A DNA stretch of 64,000 bases from Triatoma infestans (Eukaryota > Arthropoda > Insecta > Hemiptera > Reduviidae): the NCBI GenBank assembly GCA_011037195.1, contig JAAEAF010006643.1, positions 1-64,000 of the forward strand, in the 5' to 3' direction. Below the pieces are notes generated by a model, which saw only the letters and a list, made by a program, of their open reading frames with translations, was not told the DNA's origin and did no database searches. Both the position numbers and the translations under genes were made by a program. Positions 1 to 15,200 of this stretch are shown here, one piece after another; positions within the stretch are counted from its first letter, which is position 1; every line of letters begins with the position of its first letter.

Positions 1-170
1 TCAAGCTTCTTTGCAGCTATTATAACAAATAACAGTTTCTTTAGTTCAAAAAACAAAAGTTATAAAGTTTCGGTGAAACAATAACAATGGTATAAATGCA
101 GTAATAAAATATACGAAAAGTGATGAAAAGTTTGTTGGCTGGGATAACAATCTCTTATTGTAATATTTAG

Positions 171-272
171 GTGGGGATGATGTAGTTGGTGTTGCGATGA
201 ATGACTATGGTAAACCGACACATGCTCAGCATGTCTACCTACCTTACTACCAGGGGCAAATGTTATACACTC
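171..272 (+). CDS. Ank: Ankyrin exon 1 of window (post-repeat linker)
   Basis: The exon opens after a TAATATTTAG acceptor and closes at a GTAAGT donor. Only one frame is open and it reads [20 protein letters not shown]. It enters and leaves in phase 1, matching the next exon. It lies between the ankyrin repeats and the ZU5 region. Confidence 0.75.
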
Positions 273-3200
273 GTAAGTTCTTACCTAAAAAAAACTCCTT
301 TTTTAAATTACAATGAATTAATAACCTTCATATTTATATTTCTATTTAACACACCTGTTCATAAACATGCACACAATCTCAAATCACTCAGTTTCATATA
401 TATATTGATGCGGTGATCACAATATCCAAGAAACTTCAATGGCTTATTTGAGGGGAGGTTAATTGCTTGCTTAAGGCTTACTTGTGGTGCCAAAAAAAAA
501 AAAATTGATTATTATGAATATGTGCAAATAATTATGAATGATGTGCACATCCTTGCGCATGAATACCTACTTTTTACTAGGAAAATAGATACGACTGTAC
601 AGTTAAGTCTAAATATCAACTAAATAAATATAAACCAATAATTATACAAAAAATTACAATAAAATTAGTTGCATGGGGTTGCTTGTCTCAGTCACAGCTT
701 AATCCAGGTAATTCTAGAAACGGTATCGCTTCTTTTTTCAGTATATAATGTTTTTCAGTTCAGAGCATTTGTATAATAGGTATGTAAAGCATTTAAGGTT
801 AACTTCATAAACATGAAAATTCAAGCAATTTATTTAAAGCCTCATGCAATAAATTGCTATTCTTCATTTTGGGCAATCCAATAATAGCTAATCCCTTATA
901 TTCAGACGGTTAAAAAAACTTGGTTGAAATCTGCAAAAATCAAAGCCACAAAAACGAGTAAAAGAAATATTATTCATCTTTTTTTTTTTTACCTTTCTTA
1001 ACGCTTTAACATAGTGCATTCTTGTCTTTTTTAAATTGAGTTTCTACAAAAAATCATGTATTATGAAGACTCCCTGATTATAATCAGGATCCCTTCAATG
1101 TTATATTGGTCTGTGTGTATGTAAAAAGTCAAAAAAAAGGAAAACTTACCAGGTGTTTAACATTAACATTTCTTTTTCTTTTCTTAAGATTTTTTTGCGA
1201 TTTTCTTTACAACTATTTTATCTTCTATTTTTCTTTAAACGTCTACATTTTGAAAGATATGGAATATAATTTATGTAACCGTCATTCACCTGATAATCTT
1301 GTTCTATTTTCTTTTAATTTGTTTAATTTTCGATTTTTATCGGCGGAAATATTTCGTCAGCCTATACAATTTCTAGTTTGATGGCAGAGCAGAATTTATA
1401 AAATTTATTATCTGTAAATGATGTAAAGAAACTGAAAGACTTGTATTGGATAAAGATTGTGTATTTTTTTCTGTTTATTTACTTTTTATTTTGTATTATT
1501 ATCAGGCAATCGGGTCTCTTATGATAAACAAAATTTGTATATAATTCTAATTTACTGAATTTTGTATTTATAACCTATTGGATTTTCTTCTGAATGTATT
1601 TCTTCAACTCTCTTGTATGGGAATATTCCCATAACAGTAAAGTTATTCTATTCTTTTATTCTAACTATATTTTGGAAGGTTATCACCTCAGGTTGATAAC
1701 ATTTTTGAGACAATTGATATAAGTATAGGGAATGTTCTGGAGATGCTCTGATATAAGACTTTTCTATTAAGTGCAATTTTGTGTTAATTAATTGTACTAC
1801 CAAACTCATATAACATTTTTAATAACCAAATACATAGATTTAATAACCAAAATTTCAAGTTGCAACAATTCCCAAAGGAAATTTTTGTCAATGTGTATGC
1901 ATTCCATAGCAAAAGGCTCATGAGGCTTTAAACAAAATTTAATGAAACATAAAAATTACTTTTAAAGTGTGAAATTTGATTTGATTTCAATAGGCAATCT
2001 GTGTTTTCATTATTTCTGCATTATTTGATGTAATCTTAATTACTTATTAAAAAAAAAATTATGTAGCGAAAAGTAAGACTCAGCATAAACATTTGTATGG
2101 ACAACTTTTCTTCTATATTGATGGTTTACTTAAGAGAAGATCTGACCATTAGAAAAATTGTTTAGATTTAAAAGAAGAATTGATGTTTACTATGATTGGT
2201 CGCTTTGCGTTCGGTCTTGAGAGTCTTCTGTACAGTTTCACTTCGTAGATCACCTAATAAAGCATTCAACATTTCCTTGCAGACTCCTAGATATTCTCAA
2301 ATGTTGAAAAGGTCTTTACTCAATTTAACTATAACCGTTTATAATGTTTTAACTATATTTTGTGTCATCATTTAGATAAAATGTTCCCAAATCCTGTACA
2401 GTATTTTCTTCCATAATTAACGCTCCCCTCCACCAAAAAAGGCACTTTGAACTTTCTTTGATACTGTTTTCATCACCTTTATTTATTTTTGTTTTTCAGC
2501 TTTATTTGATCTATATTTCCTTCCTGTAATTATTACTTGTAATGGCATGTGGTCAGTTTGGGTATTTCTCTGTGTTTTCTAGATGCCTTTGTATTTATTT
2601 ATTTATTTTTTTGGAACTTTGTGTGTATTCTGTTCATTGTACTAATATAAAATGCTTTGAAAATATCTTCGAAAAAATTGAAAACTGAAATTATGACTTT
2701 TTTAAAAATGGTTAAACAAGTGGTTTGTTATCTGGTGGCAGCCGCTTTGTATGAAGTAGTTTATTTTGACATGCATATCTTGAATCTGATAATAGATATT
2801 GTAAACTTTTTTTAACAACAAAAGAAAGAAGATTGAAAATTATAATTAACTGGTTGATTCACAATAAATCTTAAGGAAATATTTTATCCAAAATTACATT
2901 TATTTAAATTAACCTAATAAATATTTTGCCTTTTTTTTAATTGCTTTTCATTCTAAATCTGTATTATAGGAGAAGACCCGATGCTAAGTGACCAACAACA
3001 GTACAGATATATGACTGTTGATGACATGAAAACTTTGGGAGATGATTCTGTTAAAATTGACGTCACTCGTGATGAACACGATCACAATAGAGATTCATTT
3101 GGTAAATAATTTTTTTTTTTTTTAAATTTCAAAAAATAGTTATTACTATATTCAGGCATCACATACAATCTCTTTCGTCTGCAAATTCCTAACTTCCCGT

Positions 3201-6200
3201 AGACTACAAACAGCCATTGACAAAAGAAAACTTCAACTAACCCAAAATAAAGAGTAACAGCAGAACCGTTCTTCAATGAGAATTAAAAAAACAAAGAAAA
3301 ATCAGTTTACTTTTTCTCTATTAATTAGTAACCCCATATTTTAGAAGCAGAACTAGACATTATTTTAAACACTTTTTGAAATATATAGTGTATTGTATGA
3401 ACTTATTTTATCACACTGCTGAACAAGACATCCTGAAGAGCGAACCTCAGGTCGATGATCACAATATAAAGCAGGCTATCATAGAAAATATCTCTGACAT
3501 TATTCCCAACGATTTATATCAAATACGTCCACTAAATAAATTTTTTTATACAGCCGTTTCAATAATTTTGTTGAAAATAATTTTTGCCCAACTCCGTCTA
3601 GAACTTTATTGTTTATTGGTTAAGAATGAATCCCAAATTTCACATTTCTTTAACCGGTAGCCAGGACAGATCTATGTCACAGGGACATCCATAGTGACTT
3701 TGCCAGTCTATATAATCACTGTAGTGTCCACTTCTTTGGGAATGTAACTGTCTCCAACAATTTCACTTTCTTACTGTAGACTGAATAAGAACAAAGACAC
3801 CCAAAAAATAAGAAGGTTGCTATGAGAACAAAAAAGTTACACACTATTATTCTCTGTACGACTACTGATTTATGTTCTATGTAAACACTGGTTTTCAGTG
3901 TCTGAAACTGTTATATATATTTGAATTGCCAAAAAATCAGACATGGCAACATTTCAAAAGATTTATCCGATTATACCACTGAAAGACAGATAATTTAGGA
4001 GAATGTGTCCAATTTCTAGACAATATAATTATAAGATTTTATTAATTGTTTTCTTATCACGTAATTTAGCTCCAGGTGATGCTACAGCTATTCATCTTCA
4101 TAAAAAAGAGCATTATTTATTGAATACTAGTCAACCAGACAATGTGGATATCGTACAAACACCAGTTCATGTTGGGTAAGTTATCTTTATTATTTATTTA
4201 AAGAAAAATATTTAAATTTTTAAGTTATAAAAGTATTAATTAGTGAAATTTTCCAATATATATATTTTTATTTTTTTGCCTAATACTGTTTGTAAATACA
4301 ATCTATTTTGTTCACTTTTACCATAATTTTTTATTCAGTTCAGTATTGCTTCATTGCATTATTCATGATTTAGAGAATATGTTTGATATGCGGTGTATAT
4401 CTGTATTTTGGATCATCTTTATAGTGGTTAACTTAGAAGACAGAATTCAAGGCGAGAATACACAAATTCGTACATAACATATTACTACTTACTGTATAAC
4501 TTATTCAAATAATGTTTGAAAGTTCTTTATTCAAACTTACTAACATGTATTCTTATTAATAATATTCATGTAATTGAATAGGTATAAATCAAAATGTCAA
4601 AAAAAATTGAAACGTAAGATTTTGACAGTATACTAATTTTGACGCCTTGTTTTTTCCTTAAGCTTCCCTGGATGATCCGTAAGGCAATTGTTAAACTGTG
4701 TATTCCGTAGTAGTCGTCAGTAATCACACACACTCTCAGAATTTGTGTACTCTATCAGAATAAAAAAAAAGGTTTATGAAGGATCATATTCATAAGTCCA
4801 CTTTTTAATTAAAATCTTTGTTACTTTTTGGAGAGGATTTAAAATGATTGAATAACGCAATGATAAGGAGTCGAATTCTCCACAGCGTTTATTCCTGCGG
4901 GGACATCCAGCCTAACAAAAGTGCACTAGCTTCCCTAACACTCACACACTATACACAAGGGCCTGCACAGATAGTTTGAGTGTGCAACTATTTGGATTTA
5001 GACGAAGTCGTAGCTCATCATCACACATTGTAATGTCATTAATTCATGGTTAGAAATTATATATATGAGTTGCATTTATTATGAATTTTGTTTGAGAGCG
5101 GGATGAGATCATTATTTCAACACATATCAGAAATAGGCTCTTGTGGCTAGATTCGGAAATTTATTGGTTTGTGTGAGCCGTTTTAGAAAGTTTGGAGGTG
5201 GCTGTTGGGTTTGTTACAGTACAATACAAATATCTCTTACATATAAATTTATGTTTACATTAATTTAAATCCATTAAATTAATGGATTCCATTAAGTTGA
5301 AGGCTTTCATAGACCTTTAAAGCATCTTAGTAATTAACTAACTTCCATGTGTCTAAAAATCATATTTCCATACTTTACAATCAAAACTTATATAGAACAT
5401 TCTGAAACCGGGACTTATAATATTTATGGTTTCGTTCAAGATCCTACAACCATAATGGGATATGCGCAAGTGTTCGTTTGTGGAGCTAGTGGTAGTTAAT
5501 CTTTCATCCCAGCTCATAAAAATGTCACTATGTGAACCCATACATAATTTCTGTTAACGATAGGGACATTACACTTCTCCCGTCTCCATAGTTGATCTCA
5601 AGATCGCAGTGGCTTTGTAGTCTCCCTCTTGTATGAATTATAGGTGTTTGCTGTGTTTTTTGCACCTCAACAAAGTTGAGCAGCCCCTTTTTCTTGTAAG
5701 TCCATTCAATAAGATGTTTTCTCTTCTCTGGGGTAGAAGTGGGGAAAGAGTAAACGAGTGGAAAGTAGCACCATTTCTCCTTTAATCACTTAAGGTGAAC
5801 CTTAATTCGATGTATCATTAGTTATGTGTTCAACGATATGGAAAAGTGTGTAGAGTTATTCTAAGATGAATATTAACCATTCTCAGATACCTTTTATTTC
5901 CTTTGCTAATACTTACTTCATCCATTAATGCCATCATGAATACCGATTTCCTTTTCAACAACTGCAAATTGATACTTGTATACCCCGGTCATACTTTTAC
6001 CCTAGATATTTACTGTTGTAATATAATGTTTGATTCATGTGCTGAATGAATTTCCTGGACAAGTTCTCGATCATCATTACTTCTGACACTACCAGTGTCA
6101 ACGTACTTTATTAAGTAATACTGAACTGCTAGTCCAGCACTTTTTTTTATGCCAAGGCATTTATGCTTAATTTCAGATTATAATACAAATTACTAATTTA

Positions 6201-9200
6201 TTTATTTATTTATTATTGAAATTTATTAAAACAAAATGCAGTGACCTTATAAATATATATATACATATAATTTATTTTTTTTTTTTATGTATTAAATACA
6301 CCATCGCATGAATGTACAGCACTTGGCATATACAATTTATTGGGTGTTGGTGATATTTTATAAAAGTAAGTTTAAATAAAATGAAATGACATTTAAGTAA
6401 TTTGTTAAAGAAGTATTTTATTGAATTTTTACTTTGCATGAAAAATAAACAACTTTTAATTATTATTACGAAAGAAAGTAAAACAAAATTAGAGTGGTGG
6501 TTTGATCTAACGAATGTAAGATCTAAGATTTTGTACTAAACAGCAAATTGAACAGTGTGGAGTTCTTCAGGTATTAGTGTGCGCCAAAAAGTTTCAGGAA
6601 TTCGCTTTTATTTGAAATTAAGTAGTGTAGCCATTGTGTCGGATCCGCGGAGCGGAGAACCTGTGGATGACTGTAAGATTAGTTTAAGTTAATAATTACT
6701 ATTATTAAGCTCTCTTTATTTAACTCAACCACACAATTTTATACAATTAAGTAAACATTCTTCATATGATTATTTTAAACATCACAGACATTTTCCGTGA
6801 TAGCCTGCTTCATTTTGTGGTCATCGCCCGGTTTTGGGCGTTCGCCCATCTTCAGGATGCGTTTGTCAGACAGTGTGATAACACAGACTTGCACAGAGGA
6901 AATTCAGTTTACACACATGCTTTCTAGCTCTGCGGAACCAACCACCACAACGATTATCTTAAATACTATTTCTCTCGTCCATCTTGTCTATTATTATCTG
7001 CTTCCCCTTCGCCTCCCATCCAAATTCGTTCTGATCAATATGCTTCCATTTAATATTACCATGACCTTATATGAATGTTCTCCTGTCCGACAATTAACTA
7101 TCCAGGTTTCAATTCTGGCGCTCTTTCTCCTTTTACCCATACTTCTTGCCCTGGGGAGAACATTCGAAGCTTCGTTCTGTCATCATGGTAGGATTTCTGC
7201 TAGTAGATAAGGCATGTGCGAGTGCACATAACAATGCCCTTATCTATATCAGGCCACCATTCATAATATATTGCCAGAGCTTTCATCGTTTCCAAGCCTG
7301 GATGTCCTTCATGAAAAGCTCTTAGTGTCTGCCGTTTTAATGAGTATGGTATCACCAGTCTTCCTAGCCACATTAATTTCGCCTTCTAATCTAGCGTCCT
7401 CCTTCCTACGGTGGCATGGCTTTAAATCCGATTCCTCTTAAACACTTTCGGGCCGACCTGCCTTTTGTGCTGTTGTGCTCGTTTCAGTATGTTATCGTTG
7501 GAACTTTTTCGTCGTATCTCCTCTTCGGTGAGTGTTATATCTTCCGGTGAAACTTTTTAAACAACCTCTACCTTCTCTTTTTCAAAAATTTCTAACGTAA
7601 ATCGCTCCATTTTCGCCTTTAGTTCATTTAACTCTTGATGATCTTCGTCCATTTCACAGTTCTTCCTTGCCTTGTGAGTTTTACCCACCATCGCCAATTC
7701 AAGTCTATTAGAACTGATAGCCGAGAAGTGGATCGCTTCACCTATATAAAACTTCTCCAGGATCGCTTTCAGAGTCAGTGGCTACTGCTTTGACTGTTGT
7801 GCACTCTCGTCGCCTATGAACCATTACTTCTAAGATAATAATTACTATAATTATTATTTCTAAGTACTTTATTTAACTCACCCATTTTACTTTATACAAT
7901 TAAGTAAATATGTGTTTTTCTTCAAATGATTATTTAAATATAAATATATTGTTTCTGTATTCTACAACGACAATAATAAAATGAAGTACAGAAATGAAGT
8001 TTCTGATGAAATTAAGCTTTTAATGATTTCGATATATGGGAAATTAGGAAATACTGCAATAAATATTGAAAAAAGAAACAGTATGGATTTGAAAACATAG
8101 TTAGACATGAGGACATTCTAAGAAGATATTTATCTTACAGTTCTACACTGTAAGCGCATTGGAAGAAAACGTCATGACAAAAGTCGAAAGAAATTAAAAA
8201 ATAAGTCATCAAGTCATAGCATATGCTGTGTAAATGCATCTTTTGAGGAATATCAAAAATTGAAACAGGTAATCTGGTATACGTGAAATGTAATGTCATG
8301 TATTATTTTTATCATTTGTGGCATGCTCAACATAACAAGTTCTAGATGAAATCTGAATGGGGAAGTCCATCATAATCGGGAAATGTTTTTCCACGTCTCT
8401 TCACGGATCCTTGATCGTACGCTTTTCGCTGGCGAAAGATACTTTTCACCATAAATGTATTCTGATGTAGGTTTGAGCAAATTTATATAATTCTGTAAAT
8501 AACTCTTACATCTGTGAAGTTTGGAAAGACCTATAATCTGCCCGAGGAAGAGGCCTGAAAGAAAGCACTAAATTAGTACAAATGAAGCGAAAATAATTGT
8601 TTTTATTGACCTAGACATCAAATGTACCACAGAAATCCTTTAAATCAGTTGTTTCAAATAAACTTGATGGAATTGAAACTTGCTGTTGGATCCTTTTTTG
8701 GACCCCAAAACTGTAGGATTAGGTTGGAACTCAGCGTTTTGTCGGTTTAGACACATTAACAGAACTTAAAAGCAGCGAAAGAAAGAAAGAAAATTATGCT
8801 TTTCTTTATTTGTGAATGTTAAATTTTGGATCCAATATCTCTGTTTTTATAATAATTATTTCAAAGGACTTCCCTATTCTTGTATAGAGCACAACTATTG
8901 GTTGCTGTATGGGGAATAATCAGTGGTGATTAAACATAAGAATGTGGTGGTAACGATTTTATTTTGGTGAATTTTGTTGTTGTTGTATACCTGGGTGTCG
9001 GTTTTTTTTCCCCACAGTTTAAAAAGAATAAAAGTTTAAAGAATTTTTGAAATCAATTAGTTGTTTTTATGAATTATTTTATTTGATCAGGTTACGTAGC
9101 CTGAATCACTCATTTCTTGGGACAGGGCGTACAAGGAACTCAGGAATGTGCAGAGACAGGTACACTCTTGCGATGGTGTTTTTTGTTTTTAATACATTGT

Positions 9201-12200
9201 TTATTTTAATAATATGTAACCATTATTTTGTGTTAATAACTTTTTTTAACAGATCTAATAATTTAATATAATTGAGCAATGAAACTTTTATTATTGAGAT
9301 CAATGTAACAAACATTTGTATTTATTTTAATGATTACAACTTAATAACGAAACTAATTTAGGAAATTTACAGCCACTTTTATTTTCGTTTCTTTTTTTTT
9401 TTTAATACTATAATATTAAGCTATTATGGATAATTAACTAGTTTTCTTAAATAACATATATTTACCAAAAAAAAGAAAGTATTTTTCATTTTTCTTTTAA
9501 TAATTTCATTTTTGTACTTCAACTTTTTTGTTTTGTTTTGATGTGCTCTTTTGATTTTTGGGTTCTGTGAAACTTTAAAAACGAAACAGCAAAGGTCAAT
9601 GGACAAAGTAAGTTTTACTGAACAATTTTCAGTAATGCCATGTTTGCTTGGTAGCTGTATTTTATTTTTACTGCCCGTTTTTAACTAAAACAAAAGTATT
9701 TTATATAGTTTTAATTATTTAAATGTAATAGCATTTGCTTGGAGGTTTTTTTTTGTTTTTTTTTTTAATACCACATGTAATAAAAAAAAAAAAAAAAGGC
9801 AGTTTACAAAGAATAAGAAATTTTGCCACTTTTAAATAGCTATCAATCAACTTTTTTTATTAAGAAATAATTCCGAATTTTTAGAAAGTTTAGATTATTT
9901 GTGGATAATCTCTTTCAGCAGCCATATTGCTGTCATCCTTAGCCAGAGTTGAAGTTCCCTAATATATTATGTAAATCATTATCCACGTTATTTACAATAC
10001 ATTTTTAATGATTATTTTTTAATTTGTGTTATTCAGATCAAAACAATCATAGCGAGTTTATCTTAGAAGAAAAATTTGTGTTCTTATATGTGTCCATGAA
10101 TAGAAAAATCAAAGAAAAGTTATTATTTAAGCACGCGTCGTTTTCGTCTTAGCACATTTTACTAAACGGAGACGGGTCTATTTGTTTCGTCTTTACTGGA
10201 GTGAGTTTCTTCAAATTGATGTAACATGAACGTAATTATAGTTAAACAAAAAATAAAATCCATAAGGAGGTTCGATCTTTTGGGCCATAGTGATCTGGAT
10301 TAACCTTGCTGAGAGTGTCGTTGCTATCTGCCAGATCCTCTCTCTCGTCTCCTAAGGAATACAATTTCTGCTGCAAACTCCTGAAAATTTCATGTAGTGT
10401 TCAGGGTTTTACACCAGCACGTTGTATTCTCCTTGCCATTTAGTACAATCGGGTCTTAGCTTAATTCGAGTTCACCTCGTCCAAGAAAGTAGAAATCAAG
10501 AAAAATATGTCTCAGTAAAGTCGGGATTTTAATTCTCTTTATCCTTTTTTAATTCTCTTTATTATTTGGTTCCCAAATCATATTTTCTTAGCCATTTCTT
10601 TATGACTAGGAAGAATTGATATCCCATTCTTCCACGATGATACTTAGACCAGCACCTTTACCAAAATTCAATATAGCTGTCGGTAATTTTCCTTTCAGTA
10701 AGCGAGAAGGACAGTACCAGCCCATTAAAGCAAACTAGCCATCCCTTTCTTAGTTTAAGTTTTTTTGTTTTAATCTCATCTTCAGTGAAGATCCAGTGGA
10801 TGCATTCCTGTGTTAACTGGTAAAGAAATTGCGGAGTTTTACCAGACTCTCACCCCGAAGACAAAAGGAATCTTGAAGTGGTCGCGGAAGCTAGAAACAA
10901 GAATATGTTTGGACATTTCGACAAACCCTTGTTCACTTTCTCCTCTTTTTTAAAAATATATTTAAGGAAATTTATAATTGTTTGTTGCAGTCACATCTGC
11001 ATTCAATGTACAAAAAAAATCCTCAATTCTCAAATTATTTACTAGATAGTTAATGCAGAATGCAACCAAAATTTTAAACTTTATCGCCAATCGGAGTCCA
11101 AAGTTAAAGTTCTGAATAATAAAGCAAAAGTATTCAGTCTGATTCTTTATCCATTGTATACAGTTTAGATGGTTACAAAAGTAGATATATTTATAAATCT
11201 TACAATAATAATTGTACTTTAGTAATAAAACAAGTTAAAGTACACAAAATACATTCTTGCAGTTTCACCAAAAATAGATTGGCCATTAAATTATTTATCA
11301 ATTGATTTTCAGTGGTTTAATAAATATAAAGTATATGTAATTTTTATAGATTTTCAGGAAGCGTTTGACTCTTGTCAGACATTTTAGGCTTGACTGTTGC
11401 GACGCGCATGCTCAAAAAACGCCAAAATTGTTGTCAATTTCAATTGTGAATCGAGAGTTTTTTGTAAAAACTTCTTAGCTCAATAATGAATTCGTAACTA
11501 ATCTAGAAACATCTAGGAAGCGGGCAATAGTTAGTTTTACTACATATTTAGAAATTTAATTTAATTGGTGCTGCAAACTCCATGGGCTGTGTCTTGTCTC
11601 TCATATCTGGCAGAAAATATTCCTTGTAAACTTGCCTTTAATTGTGTGTCTTAATGAGATATTCGTGTTTGTAAAAATAAATGTTCTTAAAAGTTTTGTA
11701 AAAGAAAATTTTTTTAAAAAAAATTGTAATCGTGGTAAATAAAAAAATGCATAAACTCAAAGAAAATGCATGAACAAAATTTATCAATGTATAAAAAATT
11801 AACATTTTTTTTTTTTTTTAATTTCATTTTGAAACCCCCCAAAAATAAGATAATAATGTTCAGTTTTTGTTCAGTATTTTTTTGAAGTTACTTTTTTATT
11901 ATTTTTAATATCACAGCTTTATTTTAGCTGAGCACTGCACTTACTTTTTTAAAATTATGGCTATAATTATTTTGGAGTAAATAAATATAAAAAAAAAAGT
12001 AGCCAGAAATAGAAGGTTTTGTATTGGTAATTTTTAAAAAAGCTTTTTATTTCATGCAAAATGAAATGCTCCATAGATTGTGTGAATGATAGTCGTCATG
12101 TCTAACATAACTTTAGGTGAATTGTGGAAGTAGAGAATGAATAGGATTTAGATGTAGTAGTATTAAAATTGCATTTATCGTTTTTTTTTTGTTTTTTTTA

Positions 12201-15200
12201 TTTTTGGTTGATCAGTGTTTCGTTTTTATTTTTGTTTTAATTATTTATGTTTTAAAATCGTTATGGAATGTTATTAAAAAATATGTTGTTTTTTTCGGTT
12301 TATTTATTTATTTTTACATGAAATTGTAGGAACAATTATTTGGTTTATTTATTTTTTTTTGTATACTATATGAAATATTCCTCTTAATTTTGGATAGAAT
12401 TGTTTCGCTCCCAATAAATCACCAGTCCTTGTCAAATTTAACAGTCAGATTTCATACTTAATACTTTTAAGCCACTGATTGACAGTTTTATATAAAGACT
12501 TCTTAGCTCATTGCAAAGAAAATATTTAGCGATTATTTTTTCGTCTCCCCGATTCTTCCAAATTGGGAAAAAATTGAGATGCTGAAATGGAAAAGAAGCC
12601 AAATTTTAAATGAAGCATTTCTAAAACCAACGCTCCAAATAGTAGTAGCAATCGATTTAAATATCAGCTCAATTTATTCTAAATACTGTATATTCAGTTT
12701 GTACACAAATGAATTCCGCAAGTTTGAACATAACAGTTTTGTACTTAAAAGTCTTAATTTTTTACTGAATATCATTTAATTAGCTAAAAAAATGTGTAAA
12801 TAATCATTTATCAGCCCCTTTAATGTCCTCAAATCACAGTGTTTTATGTAACTTCGAAAACAAAAAGAAAAACTCGATTTCGATCTGTTGAAATAATAGT
12901 TTAATTACGCCTTAATAAAATCAAGTTTTCCATATCTTTCATTGAAGGTATTTACTCTTTGAAACGGCCAGCTGGTGCTAGCATTCGTTACCCACGCACA
13001 GCCTACTAGATGCTTTTATTTCTCGACCTTATTCTCTCATATTTTTCTCATTTCTGGTGTAAACATTATCAAACAGCTCTAGTAGAGTTCCTTGTGACTG
13101 AGACTCGAGACTCGATTTACTTGGTGCGAAATAGGAGCAAATAGTTTTTTTTTGTAGTGATGGATATCGATCATCTATTTCGCATTGCTTCTTGATTGCT
13201 TTTTTCGTTTAAGTACTGAAAATAAATGGTTTTTGTGAGCTTGAGTTGGGTTATTTAAGCTATCGTAATTCGCGAAAATTTGGTCATTTGGATCCGTATG
13301 GTTATGTGTTGTTGAAAGAGAAGTGAGTGATCTAGACTTTAAAAAAATAAAAATTAAAAGATGTGTTTTTATCCCCTAACCCTCTAAATGACTATTATGA
13401 TTTTTTTATTTCATACATTATTTATTTTTTTATTCATTTGCTACGTGAAGTGAGGCTTAATAAATCTTTTACATAATTAATTTTATGATTTTACAAAAAT
13501 AGATAGCTCTTATTGAGAAAAAAAGTTTAATAACTCAAGTAGCACTAAAACAAACTTCTTCTGTAATATGAAATGTATACAAACAATATTTAGGAATGTT
13601 TTATTTGATTTTATATTTTCTTTGTCAATGAAACAGTTTTCTGGTATCATTTCTGGTGGATGCTCGTGGTGGTGCAATGCGAGGTTGTAGACATTCTGGT
13701 GTAAATGTGGTTGTCCCACCAAGATCTGCCGCTGCACCTTTACGTCTCACATGCAGATATCTAAGGAATAGGAATATTGCACCACCATTATCAGAAGCAC
13801 AAGCCTTAGCCACAAGAGTACTGGAGTTGTCACCAGCTGGTACAAAATTCTTGGGGTAAGAATACTGTTGAAAAATCAAAGTACAGAGAAAAGGGCGAGT
13901 AAAATATAATTTTATTAAAAAAAATTTAACGAATTGCAGACCTATCATCATTGAGGTGCCACATTTTGTTTCGTTGAGGGGTAAAGAACGAGAACTTGTA
14001 GTGATGCGTAGTGATAATGGTACCACATGGAAAGAACATTGTTTGGAAGAAAGTCAAAATGCGGTGCAACATATACTGAATTACAGTTTTGAAGGAGATG
14101 GTAAGGTATTTTATATATATTCTACAACATATGTTTACCTTATTAAATTCGAACTTATTATCTCACGTTTCCTCAATATGCGTAGATTTTGACGAAGCTC
14201 ATACAAATCGAGTTACCAGAATAGTGACCACAGAACTACCGCAATATCTCGCTGTAGTTTCACGTTTGCGGCAAGAAGTTCATGTGATTGGACCAGAAGG
14301 AGGTGTGGTTTCTTCCACTGCAGTACCTCAAGTACAGGCGATTTTCCCACCAAACGCTCTGACAAAGAAAATCAGAGTTGGACTTCAGGTAAGTTTTTCA
14401 TGTTTTGTAATCTTGAGCTTTCATTCTGATAGGTCAGTTTGGTATGTTGAATTATTTGAAATCCCAAAAGTGTGGATTTTATCCGTTGTAGCATGCTTAT
14501 TTTAGTCAACGATTCATGTTGTCAACTCTCCATAGAACTTGATGAAATAAACTTTGACGTTGGAGGTAAATCGGAAACCGGTCGGAATTAATAAAATGAA
14601 ACTTGCTATGGCGTATAAAATCCCGGTCATTAAGTTGGTATAATTGTCTTATAAGAGTTTTATGTTTAGGCTCAACCGATCAGTAATGAACTAGTGACAA
14701 GATTGTTGGGAAATCGAGTTGGAATTTCACCGATCGTTACTGTAGAACCGCGTAGACGAAAGTTTCATAAGCCTATCACACTTACACTTCCTGTGCCAAC
14801 TGCTGCCAACAAAGGCATGATCAATCAGTACAATGGAGAAGCTCCTACGTTACGTCTTCTTTGCAGTATCACAGGTATTGATGATTTCGTTTTTTGCACA
14901 CAGAACTGATTTCTGTCACTGACTGCCATAAACTATTAATGAAAAAATCACTTTAGGTGGAAACGCAAAGGCACAATGGGAAGACGTCACTGGATCTACT
15001 CCATTAACATTTGTCAAGGATTGTGTATCGTTTACAACAACAGTATCAGCCAGATTTTGGTTAATGGACTGTCGTAATGTCAGCAACGCTACAAATATGG
15101 CTTCCCAACTTTATAATGAAGCAAGTCATGTACCATTTATGGCAAAGTAGGTTCATCAAAACACATCGGATCAATTTGTTGTTAACCATTAATAATATAT

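Larger units (their letters stand above)
4176..13636 (+). other. 9.5-kb ankyrin intron
   Basis: This intron separates the linker from the ZU5 domain. Apart from the Gypsy-like remnant at about 6.7-7.9 kb it is AT-rich sequence without supported exons. Short unique segments of higher complexity at about 4.9 kb, 5.6 kb and 10.3 kb were not recognised. Confidence 0.6.

Noticed and set aside
3376..3660. 94-codon plus-strand frame in an ankyrin intron
   Set aside because: It overlaps a dispersed-repeat fragment and shows no domain or conserved splice sites.
6797..7210. 137-codon plus-strand open frame
   Set aside because: It is the antisense shadow of the Gypsy-like integrase remnant, which reads sensibly on the minus strand.
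13625..14026. 133-codon minus-strand frame
   Set aside because: It is antisense to the ankyrin ZU5 exons, whose splice phases and homology are clear.
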